Notes: generated from the sequence alone by a model not told the origin. Positions 43,801 to 55,640 are shown, numbered from the stretch's first letter. The stretch: DNA of 64,000 nucleotides from Anisodus tanguticus (GCA_034509755.1 CM067559.1:32230032-32294031); one strand, 5' to 3'. Made by a program: numbers and translations.

Positions 43801-46495
43801 ACTGTGATAAATTTATTTTAAACTTTCGTACGACACTTCCGTCGAAAAGTTTCATATTCTACAAAAAAGTTAAGAATACGGCAAACAATCAAATAAAATC
43901 TCACGTTGTAATGTTCTCAAAAATCTGAAAAATGCATTGAAATGTAATTAAGTTCAAACTCGTATTGATTTTATTTGATAAAATGAAATTGTCGTAGAAC
44001 TTGCATAGTATTTCTCCATATTTAATTTGAACTATCTTGTTCCGTTTTATGTGAGGGAGCTTACAATGCAATATGAGTACTCCTCATTATGTGCTCACGT
44101 TCCTTTGGCCGGGGGAGCTTCTTCATGGATGCAAGTATTGATAATTAGGACGACATGGATCTTTACTAGGCTCGTCCCTCATCCTACAAACTCTTGGTGA
44201 GCCTCATTTCATATTTGGAGCGTTCTTTGCTAGATACACATATTAGTATTCTTTTTGGGTTTGGTCAAGACCTTGTTGCCGACATTTGTTTTATTCATAT
44301 TGTCATAGAGGCTCTATAGATATTGTGGATATGAATATGTTGTTGTCATTCTTATTTGACGTCTCTTATGTCACGCATGATTTACTATTCCGGATATGTA
44401 ATTTTGCTGTTTTATGAAAAAGAAAGAGGTTTTATGAAAAGATTTATATTTCTGTTCATTCATCAATCACGTTCATAGATCATTTAAAGTTGGTTTGCTC
44501 GACCAAAGTAAAGACACCGGGTGTCGATCCGTTCCATCAAGAATTTGGGGTGTGGCAGGCAATGATGGAGCTGTTGAATGTTAGTAAGACCATCAATCTG
44601 CCTAGACGTTTGATCATACACATAACAAGTGTTGCTGACACTAATTTTAATTCCAAGAATCTCATTTTCATTGTGATGTGAAGTTTCGGGCAACTTTAAG
44701 TTCTAAATTTATTTCCTTTTTTGATGAGTTTAGTAATTTTAGTTCATTTGCCGGATTTATAGTGATTGAAATCCTCCAATTTTTAATGAGTTTAGTTAAT
44801 ACCGCTATTGAATTTTTAATTACTATACCTATTAAGAAATTAAATAAATTGAAGGCTAGTAACAGAACCACATAGTAATTTATTATCTAGATTATATAGA
44901 GTATCAGTATATAAATTGGTGGCATAATATTGTACTTGCAGAGTTCAGTTTAACATTCTAGCTTAGTCAAGTTTTTATGATGGAAACTATATTTTCTCTC
45001 CTTTTTGTGAGTAACCAATATTGACATATTTTCGTTCATTATGGTATGATTGATTCTCCCACTAATTGCAAATTGTTTGTCAAGATGATATTTCATTTAG
45101 TAATATTGCTGTTAATTGAAATTGATGTGGTAGTCTAACGCATCGGGTCAAGTCTTCAGCTGATAGTTTTTTACAGTGAGTTGGTTAATTTACCACTTGA
45201 GATTAGTTGTGATATCATGAGACCTTGAGATTGGTCGTATATTTTGCTTGAGAAATTAGTTATTCGAGAAATGACATTTGCTTGTATTTTTGGGAAACAT
45301 ACTTTTTAGGTCTCATGGAACCTTCAACTGAAGTGTATACTGCCTCTGAAAAATACACTCACAGGTATTTGTTCCGACAAAATCGAAATGAAAATAGTTT
45401 GAAAACTTTTAAAGGACACTTGAAACTTCATATCACAATTGAAAATTAGATTTTTGGAATTAAAATAAGTGAAGAGTTCTTTTAAAACAGAGAAGAAGAA
45501 ACGGGTTATAAAAATGGGGTGGGTATGTTTTATTCCACAATGGCAGCCCTTGTCATCAATTATACAAGTTTAATATGGGTAAAAAATTGACATGGAAGTC
45601 TGTTAGATTTTAAGGGTAGATATGGTCCATTTTATCAACGGCAGGGGCATATTTGATATCTTTTGCAAATGGAGGGTAAATTTGACCGATGATCAATAGT
45701 TGAGGGGAAATTTTGGCCATTATCCCTTGTTTAAATCATAGACCTCCAGCCACTGACCACCTCGTCATTCATCAAAATGCACTCAAATATCTGTTTGTCA
45801 GCACACCAACAATTCTCACCAGTCACCATTACGTAAAATCCGAATTGTTGTACTCAAAATTCAAACTGCTTAACCACTTTCAGATCTCTTGTTATGTTTA
45901 GGAAATTGTCCACATTCAAGTTCCAAGATATCAGAGACCATATACAAATTAAAACAAGAGGGGAAAAAAAGCACCAGTTTTCTGCGAGAAATATCAAAAG
46001 ACAAAGGTGTTCTTTTACATAAACGGTTGCTAAAAAGAATGCAGGTTTAGAGCCAATAAAACTAGTATTCCTTTTCGCCTGCCATAAACGGATAGTACAT
46101 ACAAATCACCTGGAAAATGAGGATTGGAGAAAATGGATAAAAGAAAAGTCATTTGAACTAGCATACTTCCATGTATGTTAGTTCCATGTCAATCTTAATA
46201 ATAGGCACAGACGACATTGAAACAAGAAAATACTTTTGTACAAAATTTATGTTGCATTGTACCCTTCTCTTTTTTCTTTTTTTTTTGGAGAACCGAGGAA
46301 AAACTGTCAACAGGAAGAGGATAGGATACATTTTGTGTTTCAAATGGTTATAAAGGTTACCCAGATGAAGTCGCCGCTTTGGAATATTGGCAAGCGAACA
46401 ATCTCATGGGAACCCCATGAAACAATGGCAAGAGATCAAAGACACATCAACACAAAACTTGGTTTTGATGAATGAAACAGTAAAATATGTAAACC
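43801..46495. other. Space between convergent MLP and CPK13 genes
   Basis: No gene with recognisable product. 44040-44400 reads like worn LTR sequence (ggctcgtccctcatcctac). 44490-44871 holds short open frames on both strands without known motifs. 45520-45730 has MITE-like words (atatggtccattttatc, ttttggccattatccctt). I see no further structure. Confidence 0.5.
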
Positions 46496-46645
46496 TTACT
46501 CATTACCCAAGTTAAGTGAACCATCCTTCATTAGCTTCACACTTAGACTATTGAACCTCCCTCTTGAATAATGTCGTGAAGCCTTTCTCCAATCTGTCCC
46601 AGTTTTCATCATGGCTGCAAATTCTTCAAAGCTGATGCGCCCATC
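46496..46645 (-). CDS. CPK13: CPK13 exon 8
   Basis: 150 bp. DGRISFEEFAAMMKTGTDWR to the conserved C terminus SVKLMKDGSLNLGNE and TAA at 46496-46498. Confidence 0.93.
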   Translation of the reverse strand, partial: DGRISFEEFAAMMKTGTDWRKASRHYSRGRFNSLSVKLMKDGSLNLGNE

Positions 46646-49600
46646 CTACATTCAAGAAAGAGAAGATGAGGGAAATACCATCCCAAGCTAAACACAAGTT
46701 AGTAGCAGAGGCGTTCTTCGTTAGCTGCATGTTCACCTTGTCCGTATCAACCTCCTGGAAAATGTCATTCGCCACATTGGTGCAGTCATCCGCTCCATCC
46801 TCCATCAATGCATCCCGAAGCTCATCCGGCTCAATGTAGCCATTTCCATCCTTATCAAAATAGGAGAAAGCTTTGTGCAGATGTTCATCATGAGCCATCC
46901 TTTGAAGATGGAGGGAAACGGCTATAAATTCCCCATAATCCAGGGTCCCTTTGCCATTAGTATCAATCTGTAGGAAACAAAGTAATCCCATGTTCACGGC
47001 TTTCTAACTTTTAACATTCAGTGGAATATATTCAAGTAACTTGACCATTCATGACGTTTCAATTATATAACCTGCAATGAACTACATAAAAGAACCAAAA
47101 TAACAACAGGACTGCATGCTTATTCTAACCAGTGACATCAACTAACTCGTGACATTAAAGAGAGCCAAAGACAGTGACTGCAAAAGAGTTATTTGCATTT
47201 TGAAACCTTGAGTAGGCACTGTATTTTTATGTGCACCCTATCCTTTTATCTTTAATAATTTTCCACCTAGTCTATTTATCTCTTTGCAACATCATGAAGA
47301 GTTCATTTGTAAAAGGTAAATTAGGTTATTGGCTTATCATGATATCTTTGTTTTTTAAAATCAGTAAAACATGCATAATAGAATAATATCACATAAAAAA
47401 GCACTTCACGTCCTGTTCATCTTCAAGCAGTTCCGATCACTGATGGTTTCCCTATTTATATTTCCTTTCTACTCTCAACTTACAAAGGGGAACGTATCAA
47501 TTCATCATCGACTAGAATAAAAAATCTATAACTTCAATATAAACGCATCCATGTTCTTACATTTATGTGCTCCCATAGTGCAGAAGCAGAACTTCATGTG
47601 ATGGGGTTGGTTTCAACTAGACAAAGCTCTGCTTTCACAAAGCTTAAGTAGGAGAAGGTAAATTTAAGCTATTTTCAGCCTCTGCACATTTAAAACTCAA
47701 ATTTGTTATATGTTGTCTTTAATTAGAGTTATGCAATTCCGTGCAGGAATACAGCAGCACAGGGCTAGTAAAAGGTACTCCCTCCGTCCCATTTTATATG
47801 AAGGTGTTTGACTGGGCACGGATTTAAGAAAAAAAGGAAGACTTTGGAAATTTGTGGTCCAAAACAAGCCTTAGATATGTGTGGCGTAAATTATTCCATA
47901 AAGTTAAACTGTTTCTAATTATAAAAATGTGTCATTCTTTTTGGGACCGACTAAAAAGAAAAGTGTCATATAAAATGGGAATGGATGGAGTATTAGTTTT
48001 TCAGAAAGATCTGGAGCAGCAGGAGTTGAAAACAATTATTGAAGAATTGGTGAACTTGATTAACACTAGCATAGCAAACAGAGGGAGAGATTTGTGTTAC
48101 TAGTGGAGTACAATGAAGACTTTTGTGGGGTAAGACCATAGGTAGCCCCCCCCCCCCCCCCCCCCTCCACCTTTTTTTTTTTTTTTGATAAGGTACAAAT
48201 AAAAAATGTTGTATACATTAGGAGTGCAAAATGCAAAGAACTCGCTGGAAGACGACAAATTAAACACAGCAGAAGTAAATAGAAACATGGAGGATTCTTT
48301 ATTTCTAATCAGATATAAACAGATAGAGAGAAGACAAGAACTCATCGAGCATGCTAGCAAAAGTTGTTATTTTAAGGAGGTTATTTCACAAACATAGAAC
48401 AGAAGACTAGTTAATGTTAACATGAAGTACAAATAAAGAATTTAAAGCATAAATCTCTCAGAACTTACTTCTCCCCTTGTCCCTACCCTCCCTAGTTCCA
48501 TCCTTTCCCCTTTTTTTTCTTTTTTGCCTAGTTCCAATTTGTTACTTTATCAGCTGATTCCCAAGTAAAAGAGCAGAATCTACACTCTTTCAGGCTATTG
48601 GATATCCTAGAACAAGGTCACTAGAAAATATCCTAGCGGCAAATGGAAACAAAACTTATTTATGAAGTTTGAACATTTCATGTTAGATGACAACCGATGC
48701 AGATGTTATCTCCGTCAATACCAAAAAAACACTTTCGTATGATATTAACAGATACTGAGCAGCATCTATATGTCAACCTCGGGAAAAAGTGGGAAATTCA
48801 GGACAAGTTTTTCATCAAGAAATAAGCAGGTGGACTCACAGCTTCAATAAGCATCTGTACTTCAGATTCTGCCAGCTGGGAGTTCTTTTGAAGTCCTGCA
48901 TTAAGTTCTTCGACTGAAACAATCCCATCATTATCAGTGTCTATCTTGTTAAACATTTCTTTGAGGTCTCCAACTTCTTCATTAGACAAAAAATCAGCAA
49001 TCACCTGCATTTGAACAAGCACATTTTAATGGTCCAAGAAGTGCAAAAGCTGCGTAAAGATAAAAAGAGCGTCAGATAAATGAACACACCCTCAGGGCTT
49101 TCCTCTTAAACCTATTCATCAACGAAAACTGCTTAAGTCTTGACTTCACAACATCTCCAAGGGGAACATTTGGAGCTTTCTTAGCATTTTGAATCCAAGG
49201 GTGCTCTACAAGAAAACAAAACTTGTATAATTCACAAAAAACAAGAGGCATAAGATTAGGCTTTCTGTTGTAATAACAGGCGATTGATATATACCAAAGA
49301 ATCATCAAGCATCCAAAATAAATTTTAATACAAGAAAGACCTTAGTAGGTCTTGCTAAGGAAATATGAATTGCCACCTCTTTCATTGTATCTTCTTTTGC
49401 CAACTAATCCATCAAAGATCATACTTTTCTCTGTTCTACTGGATCTACATGGCTGTGCTCATGCTTTTTGCTTGTCTTAATCCTTTGACATCCCAAATTT
49501 CACAGGTTGCTTGTGGTTCAATGTACCATTTCCTTTATTTTGTCCAACCATTGTCTGGTAGGACCCATGACTTCCACGCCAAATCTCCTTTAAGCGTTGT

Positions 49601-52600
49601 AGTCTACAATGCTCAAGAATGCTAGGATATGCGATTTAATAAATTCCCACTATGGCAAGGGGAAGTTTGAACTTATTTAGATGTTTAATCCCATGATGGC
49701 TATCAGAGATACATACCACTCTGTCCAACATGACCAGAGATCCAATCACATTACATCCCGCAAAGAATGGCAATTCACAGTTAGATCAGCTTAGAATTGG
49801 GGTATGACTGTAAGGAGAGGTTAAATGTCACTAAATTTACTTCAAACATTACGAAGAAGTTTTGACCAGTTTATGGAGCTTGCAATTCTCTTCAAAGGTT
49901 AGACAATTGCCTAGATTTCTCCCATAAAGATAACACTATGTAAGGGACAAGTTGCAGATGATAATTTATGCCCAAGATGTAGAGAAGGTAAACAGCACCT
50001 CTTTGCGTCTGAATGACGCTCATTAGTTTTAGGTACAAACTTAAAGAGTAAAATTACTGAATAGAAGAAGTGTGCTATTATCTCAACCAGTTTATCATTA
50101 GCCTGTTGATGACGTCGTTGGATTTTGTTATTAGGTGTGATTTTATGCTTTCATTAGTTTTAGCTACATTTTAGAGAATAACCACTGAATGGAAGTGTTA
50201 CGATTATCTCAACTGGTTGATCATTAGCCTGTTGATGGTGTTGCTGGATTTTTTGTTACTAGGTGTGATCGTATGCCTCACATACTGAAAGAGACCAATT
50301 TTCCATAGTCGAAACTGGACCCTTCTAGTCAGTCATCTATTCAGCCTGTCTAACTATCACCCCCCCCCCCCCCCTTTCCAGTTTATGTGGCTCTTTTTCC
50401 TTTTTAAGTCGTTCCAAAAGAACGACACAATTCTAAATTTGGGAACAATTAACTTCATCCTTTTCATTTTACCCATACTGAGAAGTTTTTATAACCGCAC
50501 AAGTCTTATGACATGTTTAAGCCCACAAGTTTCAAAAGTTTTATAGCCACATAAATCCTATGGCATATTTAGACCACAAATTTCAAAAGTCCTCATTTTT
50601 TTCTTGAACTTCATAATGACTCCAACTATGTCTGATAAACTGGAATGGATGGAGTAAATAAAATGCATGCATGTCTTACACCATGTGCAAAGCACATTGG
50701 AGAGCTGATTAACGCCTAACTAGGCTACCCAGTAGCTCTATATATCTTTGATAACGCAAGGATTTTCCCAAAAAGAATGAATAAGCATCTGTGAAATATA
50801 ACATACCAAGTACTTGCTTTGCAGTTAGTCGAAGCTTTGGATCTGGCTCTAACATTTGCCTGACAAGATTTTTAGCACCTTCTGAAATACTTGGCCAGGG
50901 TTCCCGCTTGAAATCTATTGCCCCACGTAAAATGGCTTGAGCAACACCTTGTTCAGATTCTGTACGAACAGATTCATTAATTCATTCAATAAAATGACAG
51001 AGTGGCATCTGAGAATGCTACTAATATGAAGGGTGGGGGATAGAGAGGAAGAACCAAAACTGCAGGAAGAGAGTTTACCGGCCCAAAAGGGAGGAACCCC
51101 ACATAACAAAATATATAGAATGACTCCTGCACTCCATACATCTATTTCTGGTCCATAGTTTCGTTTGAGCACCTCAGGAGCCATATAATAGGGACTTCCA
51201 ACTATTTCGGAGAACTTCTCACCTAAAATACATATTTGAGTAATTAAAAATGAGTGATACGCAAAGTTAAGATAAACAACAATATAGATTGGATAGGCCA
51301 GTAATAGTGCAAAAAGATGAGCCTAAAGTACCATACAATAAGGAACGGGAAGAGTTATCTGTACCACAAGGTTAAGTGTCCAAGACCGTGGGCCTTGTTG
51401 ATTGGATCTGCATTTGCTATATAGTTATCTAAGCTATTTCTTTTTCCTACCTCCCTATAAAGGGAAATATAGAGGAACAAGCAACTGCTTAGATATTCAT
51501 TAGATATAAAATTAGCTTCACTCTTTTCACTTTTAAGTAAGCATGTGACTTAGCATTATTATGCGACTAAGAACCCCTGCAGAGAATTGTCAAGTCAAAC
51601 AAAACTATACTAAACAAAACCCAAAGGCTGAAGATGAATTTGAGTAATAGTAAGGATGTCCTTTACAAAGGAAGAACTGTCTACTGTAATTACTCTGGAC
51701 TCCATTAAGTTGGTGCAGTCTTTTTTAGATAAATCTAACAGTTGTTACCTTAAAAAAAAAGAACTGTCTACTTTTGTAGGAGGGAAAAAAACTGAAACCT
51801 TGATCCTATATTTAGCTGGTAAGCTGATCTCTTGTTTCCCAAATATTAAACGAAAAGGAAGGAAAAATCTATAAAATATGCATGGAAATAAGCAACTAAG
51901 ACTTTCCAAATCTAAGAAAGAAGAATAAGAATTAACTCCAACCACAACTACACTGTAGTAATCTAGAGTCATGCACAAATAACACTAAAAGTGACCAACA
52001 CTGGAGCAGTCACTTTCTACCCTCCACCCCAAAGATAGCTCCTAAAGTAATTTGATTGTCGGCAAGTCTCTTTATGTGTCTGTCATCCTACATTGACTTC
52101 TAAATGCCAGACGGTACGTACGACAGAATGATCACAGGTCTCAGATGATCTTTTCTTATTTAATCCTATATGCTTCAATGCCATTGGATGTCCCTAAAGG
52201 GACGTCTTTTATTCTCCGTGTGCGCGGCCTATACCTTTTGTCGGATTTAATAATTTCTGATCTTGTCTAATATTATATGACCATACATCCTTATTAATCT
52301 GTGTTTTGTACTATAGAACTTACCTTTAACTTTTATAGATATATTCCTACTGCACAATTTCCATATCCTACCTCCATTTAAGTCATCCTATTCTAAAATT
52401 CCTGTGTTACATCACCGCTTCATCTATCTGCAACACTACGCCTAGATATCCAAATTGTTTATATCTTGGCACCAAAAAGTCCTATCTAATACCACTTCAA
52501 CTTCATTCTACTTGAGGGGATAAACTTGAAGTTTGTCTAATCCAAACAAACTTCAACTTCATTCTACTTGAGGGGATAAACTTGAAGTTTGTCTAATCCA

Positions 52601-55000
52601 AACAAATAGTGCAGTTAATCAGTAAGTTGGTTCTAACACTGCAAGTACCAGAATATGATGGAATTCACATAAAAAGCAAGTGGGCATTGTTTTAGGTAAG
52701 TTGATAGAAATGTTTTACGGAGTGTACGTTTGCTAGAATATACTCCTTTACAAGGCCCTGTTCCACCAATCAATTGACCATGAAACAGCTCACCAATAGT
52801 TCATGAAATCAGCTCAAATGCAATTTCCTCATATAGGTTAAGTCAAGCCCTGTCACAAGTTTAACTCGCAACTTGACCATTATATTAGCACTGACATTAG
52901 TAAATTGTTTACCCTTTTTAGCTTTTGCAATTAACTGATAATTATCAACTTAAACTAAATGAGAGAACATCTCATCTCACTGAGACTCGAACTCTAACAC
53001 CCGTATTGTAATACACAGTGAAGTGCAATGGTTCCAACATGATACAATCAATTTCAAGGCTAAAGAGACTCAGAGGGCTGTTGGAGAAACAATATTATTT
53101 CATAAGCATAAACAATGGAGAGGCATACATTAGTCCTTTCTTTGTTCGGTAAAATAAAATTATCCCCTATGCTTAATCCTATATCAAAACTAACTTCCTC
53201 CTCTATATAACCAGTGAGTTCAATGAGACAAAGTTGATCTACCTTCTTTTCCGCTAGTAAGTTGTACGAATAGAGCTAGCTTGTGACATAAGTTGTACTA
53301 ACAGAGTTAAGAGTACAAAAAGAAGGAGATGATGCTAGTTTCACTCCTGCATCAAGTAAATATAACTTCTTTCAAGCTTATCAGAAATCTTAGTTTGTTC
53401 TACACAGTGAACCGTTGGGGATTTTAATATATATAAGAAAGGGTCCACCAAATTTTATCTGAGGTCACATAGAAATAATAAGGCCTACACAACAATGATC
53501 CCTTTGTCAGGAACCAATACCTGACATGTCGTCTTGTTAGAAAGGTATGTAACATCAATAACTTTTTATTTATTTATTGTTAACCGAGAAAACCTTGTGA
53601 ATCTGGTCCAACTCCAATGGTGCTCCCAGGTTCCAGACTCTGGAGAGGGCGTCAGTCGCAGAGTTTCAACCCGTGATATGCATCTAAACAGCACTTCATG
53701 CATTTTCCTACCACTGAACAAAAGCCCTAGGGACACATCAGGAGATGACCTTATTACCATTCCCGCCCTGGTAGCACATCAGTAGACAACCTTATTACCA
53801 TTCCCGTGGTAAATTATCCTAAATGCTGATATAATCTTTATTCTTTTGGTTTTAATCCAGAGGACTCTCCTGACGATGGCATACCTACACAAGAAAATTT
53901 TATAATGTACTATCTAGGCCGTATAAATCTACATTCCCTAACATCATAAAACAAATAACACAAAAATAATCTGGGCAAACAGCAAGAAATTGTAAGATAA
54001 ACTATACACATTTGCTTGCTTTATCTTAGACCAATTAAAGTTTTCCTCTTTACCTGGCTTGAAGAAGATTGACAAGCCAAAATCAATTGCTTTAAGAGGT
54101 GAATTTTCCTTCTTATTAGCAAACAAAAAGTTCTCGGGCTTCAAATCTCTATGAATCACTCCATGCTTGTGACAAAGCTGCACAACCTCCACAATCGTCC
54201 GCGTAACAGCAGTAGCAGCTCTTTCAGTATAATGTCCCCTCGCAACGATCCTATCAAACAGCTCACCGCCTTCGCACAGTTCCATCACCAAATGAACCGC
54301 ATTTTCATCCTCACACGCTTCCCTAAAACTCACAATACTTAAAAAATTAGTATTTGGCCATAAAAATTCTAAATCTAACTTAGAGTTAGTATTTCAAATT
54401 TGAAAAAAATAACTTATAACCTATCTTCCGACTACTTTTCACTTTTGAAGTTGTACTTAAGTACATTCAAGCACGAATATTACCTAAAACTCACAATACT
54501 TGAAAAGATTAGTGTTTAGCCATGAAAATTCTCAATCTAACTTAAAAGTTGTATTTCAAATGCGAAAAATAACTTGTAACGTATTTTCCAACTCACTTTT
54601 CACTGTTGAAGTTGTACTTAAGTACATTCAAGCACGGACATTACCTAAAACTGACAATACTCGAATTCTGCGGCAAATGCTTCATGATTGCCACTTCTCT
54701 CCTTACATCCTCCACATCAACTGCTGTTCGTAACTTGCGTTTCGAAATCGACTTACAAGCCAATAGTTCCTTACTACTACGATCTATACAAAGATATGTT
54801 ATCCCGAATTCACCCCTACCTAACTCTCTATCTATCAAATACCTTTCTTCAATATTCTCCTTTTTAACCTCACTTAACACCGTGATCGCTTTTTGCTTAG
54901 GGGTAAACTTGTCTTTTCGCCCGTGATCGTTACCGGAGTAGTTGGATGACTTCACATCTTCTCTAGCAACAGATGCTGGAGATCTGCAACAGTTCCCCAT
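46496..55000 (-). CDS. CPK13: Calcium-dependent protein kinase, CPK13-like, eight exons
   Basis: Ser/Thr kinase that couples Ca2+ binding to phosphorylation. Joined exons total 1,584 bp, 527 residues plus stop, close to the size of Arabidopsis CPK13. MGNCC at the N terminus offers myristoylation (Gly2) and palmitoylation (Cys4, Cys5) for membrane attachment. The kinase domain (about 54-312) has glycine loop GRGEFG 61-66, Lys83, HRD 176-178, DFG 199-201 and MAPEVL. An autoinhibitory junction (KAPNVPLGDVVKSRLKQFS) precedes four EF hands (loops about 368-379, 403-414, 439-450, 475-486), all with normal acidic positions. The C terminus is RGRFNSLSVKLMKDGSLNLG. Every splice site is GT-AG and the total length is in frame. 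Exons: 55000-54645, 54322-54054, 51222-51079, 50959-50807, 49205-49090, 49004-48840, 46967-46737, 46645-46496. Family call is near certain; the CPK13 orthology rests on N-terminal and C-terminal similarity recalled, not searched. Confidence 0.93.
46737..46967 (-). CDS. CPK13: CPK13 exon 7
   Basis: 231 bp. Second EF hand (DTNGKGTLDYGE), third EF hand (DKDGNGYIEPDE) and DDCTNVANDIFQEVDTDK. The fourth EF-hand loop is split by the following intron. Confidence 0.93.
46968..48839 (-). other. CPK13 intron 6 (1,872 bp)
   Basis: Contains a Stowaway MITE at 47778-47990 and a C-run followed by a T-run at about 48147-48186. No coding sequence of its own. Confidence 0.8.
47778..47990. mobile_element. Stowaway MITE, 213 bp, in CPK13 intron 6
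   Basis: Ends ctccctccgtcccattttat and the complement ctccatccattcccatttta, TA on both sides (47776-47777 and 47991-47992). Shares the inner phrase tttgactgggcacgga with 40052-40265. Confidence 0.9.
48840..49004 (-). CDS. CPK13: CPK13 exon 6
   Basis: 165 bp. VIADFLSNEEVGDLKEMFNK, first EF hand (DTDNDGIVSVEE) to SEVQMLIEA. Confidence 0.93.
49090..49205 (-). CDS. CPK13: CPK13 exon 5
   Basis: 116 bp. EHPWIQNAKKAPNVPLGDVV to RFKRKALR, the end of the kinase domain and the autoinhibitory junction. Confidence 0.93.
50357..50654. mobile_element. Worn Stowaway-like MITE in CPK13 intron 4
   Basis: Right end aactggaatggatggag plus TA (50655-50656) and left tttccagtttatgtggctc are inverted partners. 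The expected ctccctcc at the left is replaced by a run of C residues (50360-50374). Confidence 0.55.
50807..50959 (-). CDS. CPK13: CPK13 exon 4
   Basis: 153 bp. ESEQGVAQAILRGAIDFKRE to RLTAKQVL, kinase C-lobe. Confidence 0.92.
51079..51222 (-). CDS. CPK13: CPK13 exon 3
   Basis: 144 bp. GEKFSEIVGSPYYMAPEVL to GVPPFWA; activation segment end and helix F/G region of the kinase. Confidence 0.93.
51223..54053 (-). other. CPK13 intron 2 (2,831 bp)
   Basis: The longest intron of the gene. It contains an exact 56-bp tandem duplication (52494-52605) and otherwise no recognisable element; the short open frames at 51656, 51745 and 53534 are not coding. Confidence 0.8.
52494..52605. repeat. 56-bp tandem duplication in CPK13 intron 2
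   Basis: acttcaacttcattctactt starts at 52494 and again at 52550; the two 56-bp copies look identical, so the event is recent. Confidence 0.92.
54054..54322 (-). CDS. CPK13: CPK13 exon 2
   Basis: 269 bp. REACEDENAVHLVMELCEGG through HRDLKPEN and DFG to SIFFKPG, with donor G|GTAAAG. This is the end of what is usually the single large first exon of CDPK genes. Confidence 0.93.
54323..54644 (-). repeat. CPK13 intron 1: two tandem 161-bp units
   Basis: 322 bp made of exactly two 161-bp copies (54484-54644 and 54323-54483), several substitutions and small gaps apart. On the minus strand each starts gtaat and ends agtattgtgagttttag, so each unit alone has GT and AG ends. The 17-base unit end is the same as the end of exon 1 (agtattgtcagttttag) except for one base. 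Words like gccaaatactaattttt and ttgaatgtacttaagtac suggest a transposon origin. Confidence 0.9.
54645..55000 (-). CDS. CPK13: CPK13 exon 1
   Basis: 356 bp. Start codon at 55000-54998; encodes the acylated N terminus, glycine loop and catalytic Lys, ending HLPQNSSIVSF plus two bases of an Arg codon before GTAATG. Confidence 0.93.
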
Positions 55001-55013
55001 TACTTAGAAACAA

Positions 55014-55057
55014 AACCCTAACACTAACACTAACACTAACACTAACACTAATACTAA
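55014..55057 (-). repeat. Hexanucleotide repeat in the CPK13 leader
   Basis: aaccctaacactaacactaa and further ctaaca/cactaa units, read as (TTAGTG)n on the gene strand, 14-57 bp upstream of the start codon, so probably in the 5' UTR. It resembles telomere repeat loosely but lacks the CCCTAAA unit. Confidence 0.75.
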
Positions 55058-55420
55058 CAATTTTTGTTTAAGCTATGGTTTAGCATTATGATTGGGAAGT
55101 GTAAAACACTAAACTATGAGGAGTAAAATTGGAGTGAACTGAGCTGCCGGAGATGGAAATGGAATAAAGAAGAAAAAGAGGGACTGCGAATGCAATCAGT
55201 GATGTGTACCGATAACGTTCACATGCTTTTGTAATGTGAAAAGCTTTTTTCGGTTTTTTAAAATTGTTTTGGAAATTATTGTAAAGTCCTTCTACTTTGA
55301 TAATATCGCTGTCATCTCCTCTTAACTTTAAATAATTACCTAGTTTCCTGCTTATTTTGCATTGTGAAGATAGACAAATAGTCGTCCATCAAAATAATAA
55401 CCGGCTAATTTATATTTTTT
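55058..55420. promoter_or_regulatory. CPK13 upstream region
   Basis: Sequence that should hold the CPK13 promoter. It is A/T rich towards 55230-55300. I cannot single out a convincing TATA box or other element. Confidence 0.35.
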
Positions 55421-55435
55421 ATATATTAATATATG

Positions 55436-55640
55436 TCTCGCGACGACAATAATGGAAATGGGAGCCTTGGAGTAACTGGTAAAGTTGATGTCATGTGCTA
55501 AGGAGGTCATGATTCAAGTCGTGGAAATAGTCTCTTGCAGAAATGTGAAGTAAGGCTGCGTACAATAGACCCTTGTGATCCAGCCCTTTCCCGTCCCGCG
55601 CATAATCGGGAGCTTAGTGCACCGGTGCCCTTTTTTATAT
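55436..55640 (+). mobile_element. tRNA-derived SINE with 15-bp flanking repeats
   Basis: Box A-like tggagtaactgg (55467-55478) and box B-like gattcaagtc (55511-55520) of a Pol III promoter. The body gaagtaaggctgcgtacaat and the end gggagcttagtgcaccgg plus a T-run follow. The end is typical of T-tailed plant SINEs (Au/SolS style). The 15-bp direct repeats atatattaatatatg at 55421-55435 and 55641-55655 flank it. Confidence 0.75.

Noticed and set aside
44490..44681. Candidate small gene
   Set aside because: No recognisable domain, start context or splice support; kept only as a low-interest observation.
46626..46997. Single 123-codon EF-hand frame as a separate small calcium-binding gene
   Set aside because: It is exon 7 of the CPK13 gene read through both neighbouring introns; splice sites at 46967 and 46737 fit the gene exactly.
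55014..55057. Interstitial telomere repeat
   Set aside because: Unit is TTAGTG, not the plant telomere TTTAGGG; only one aaaccctaa word is present.
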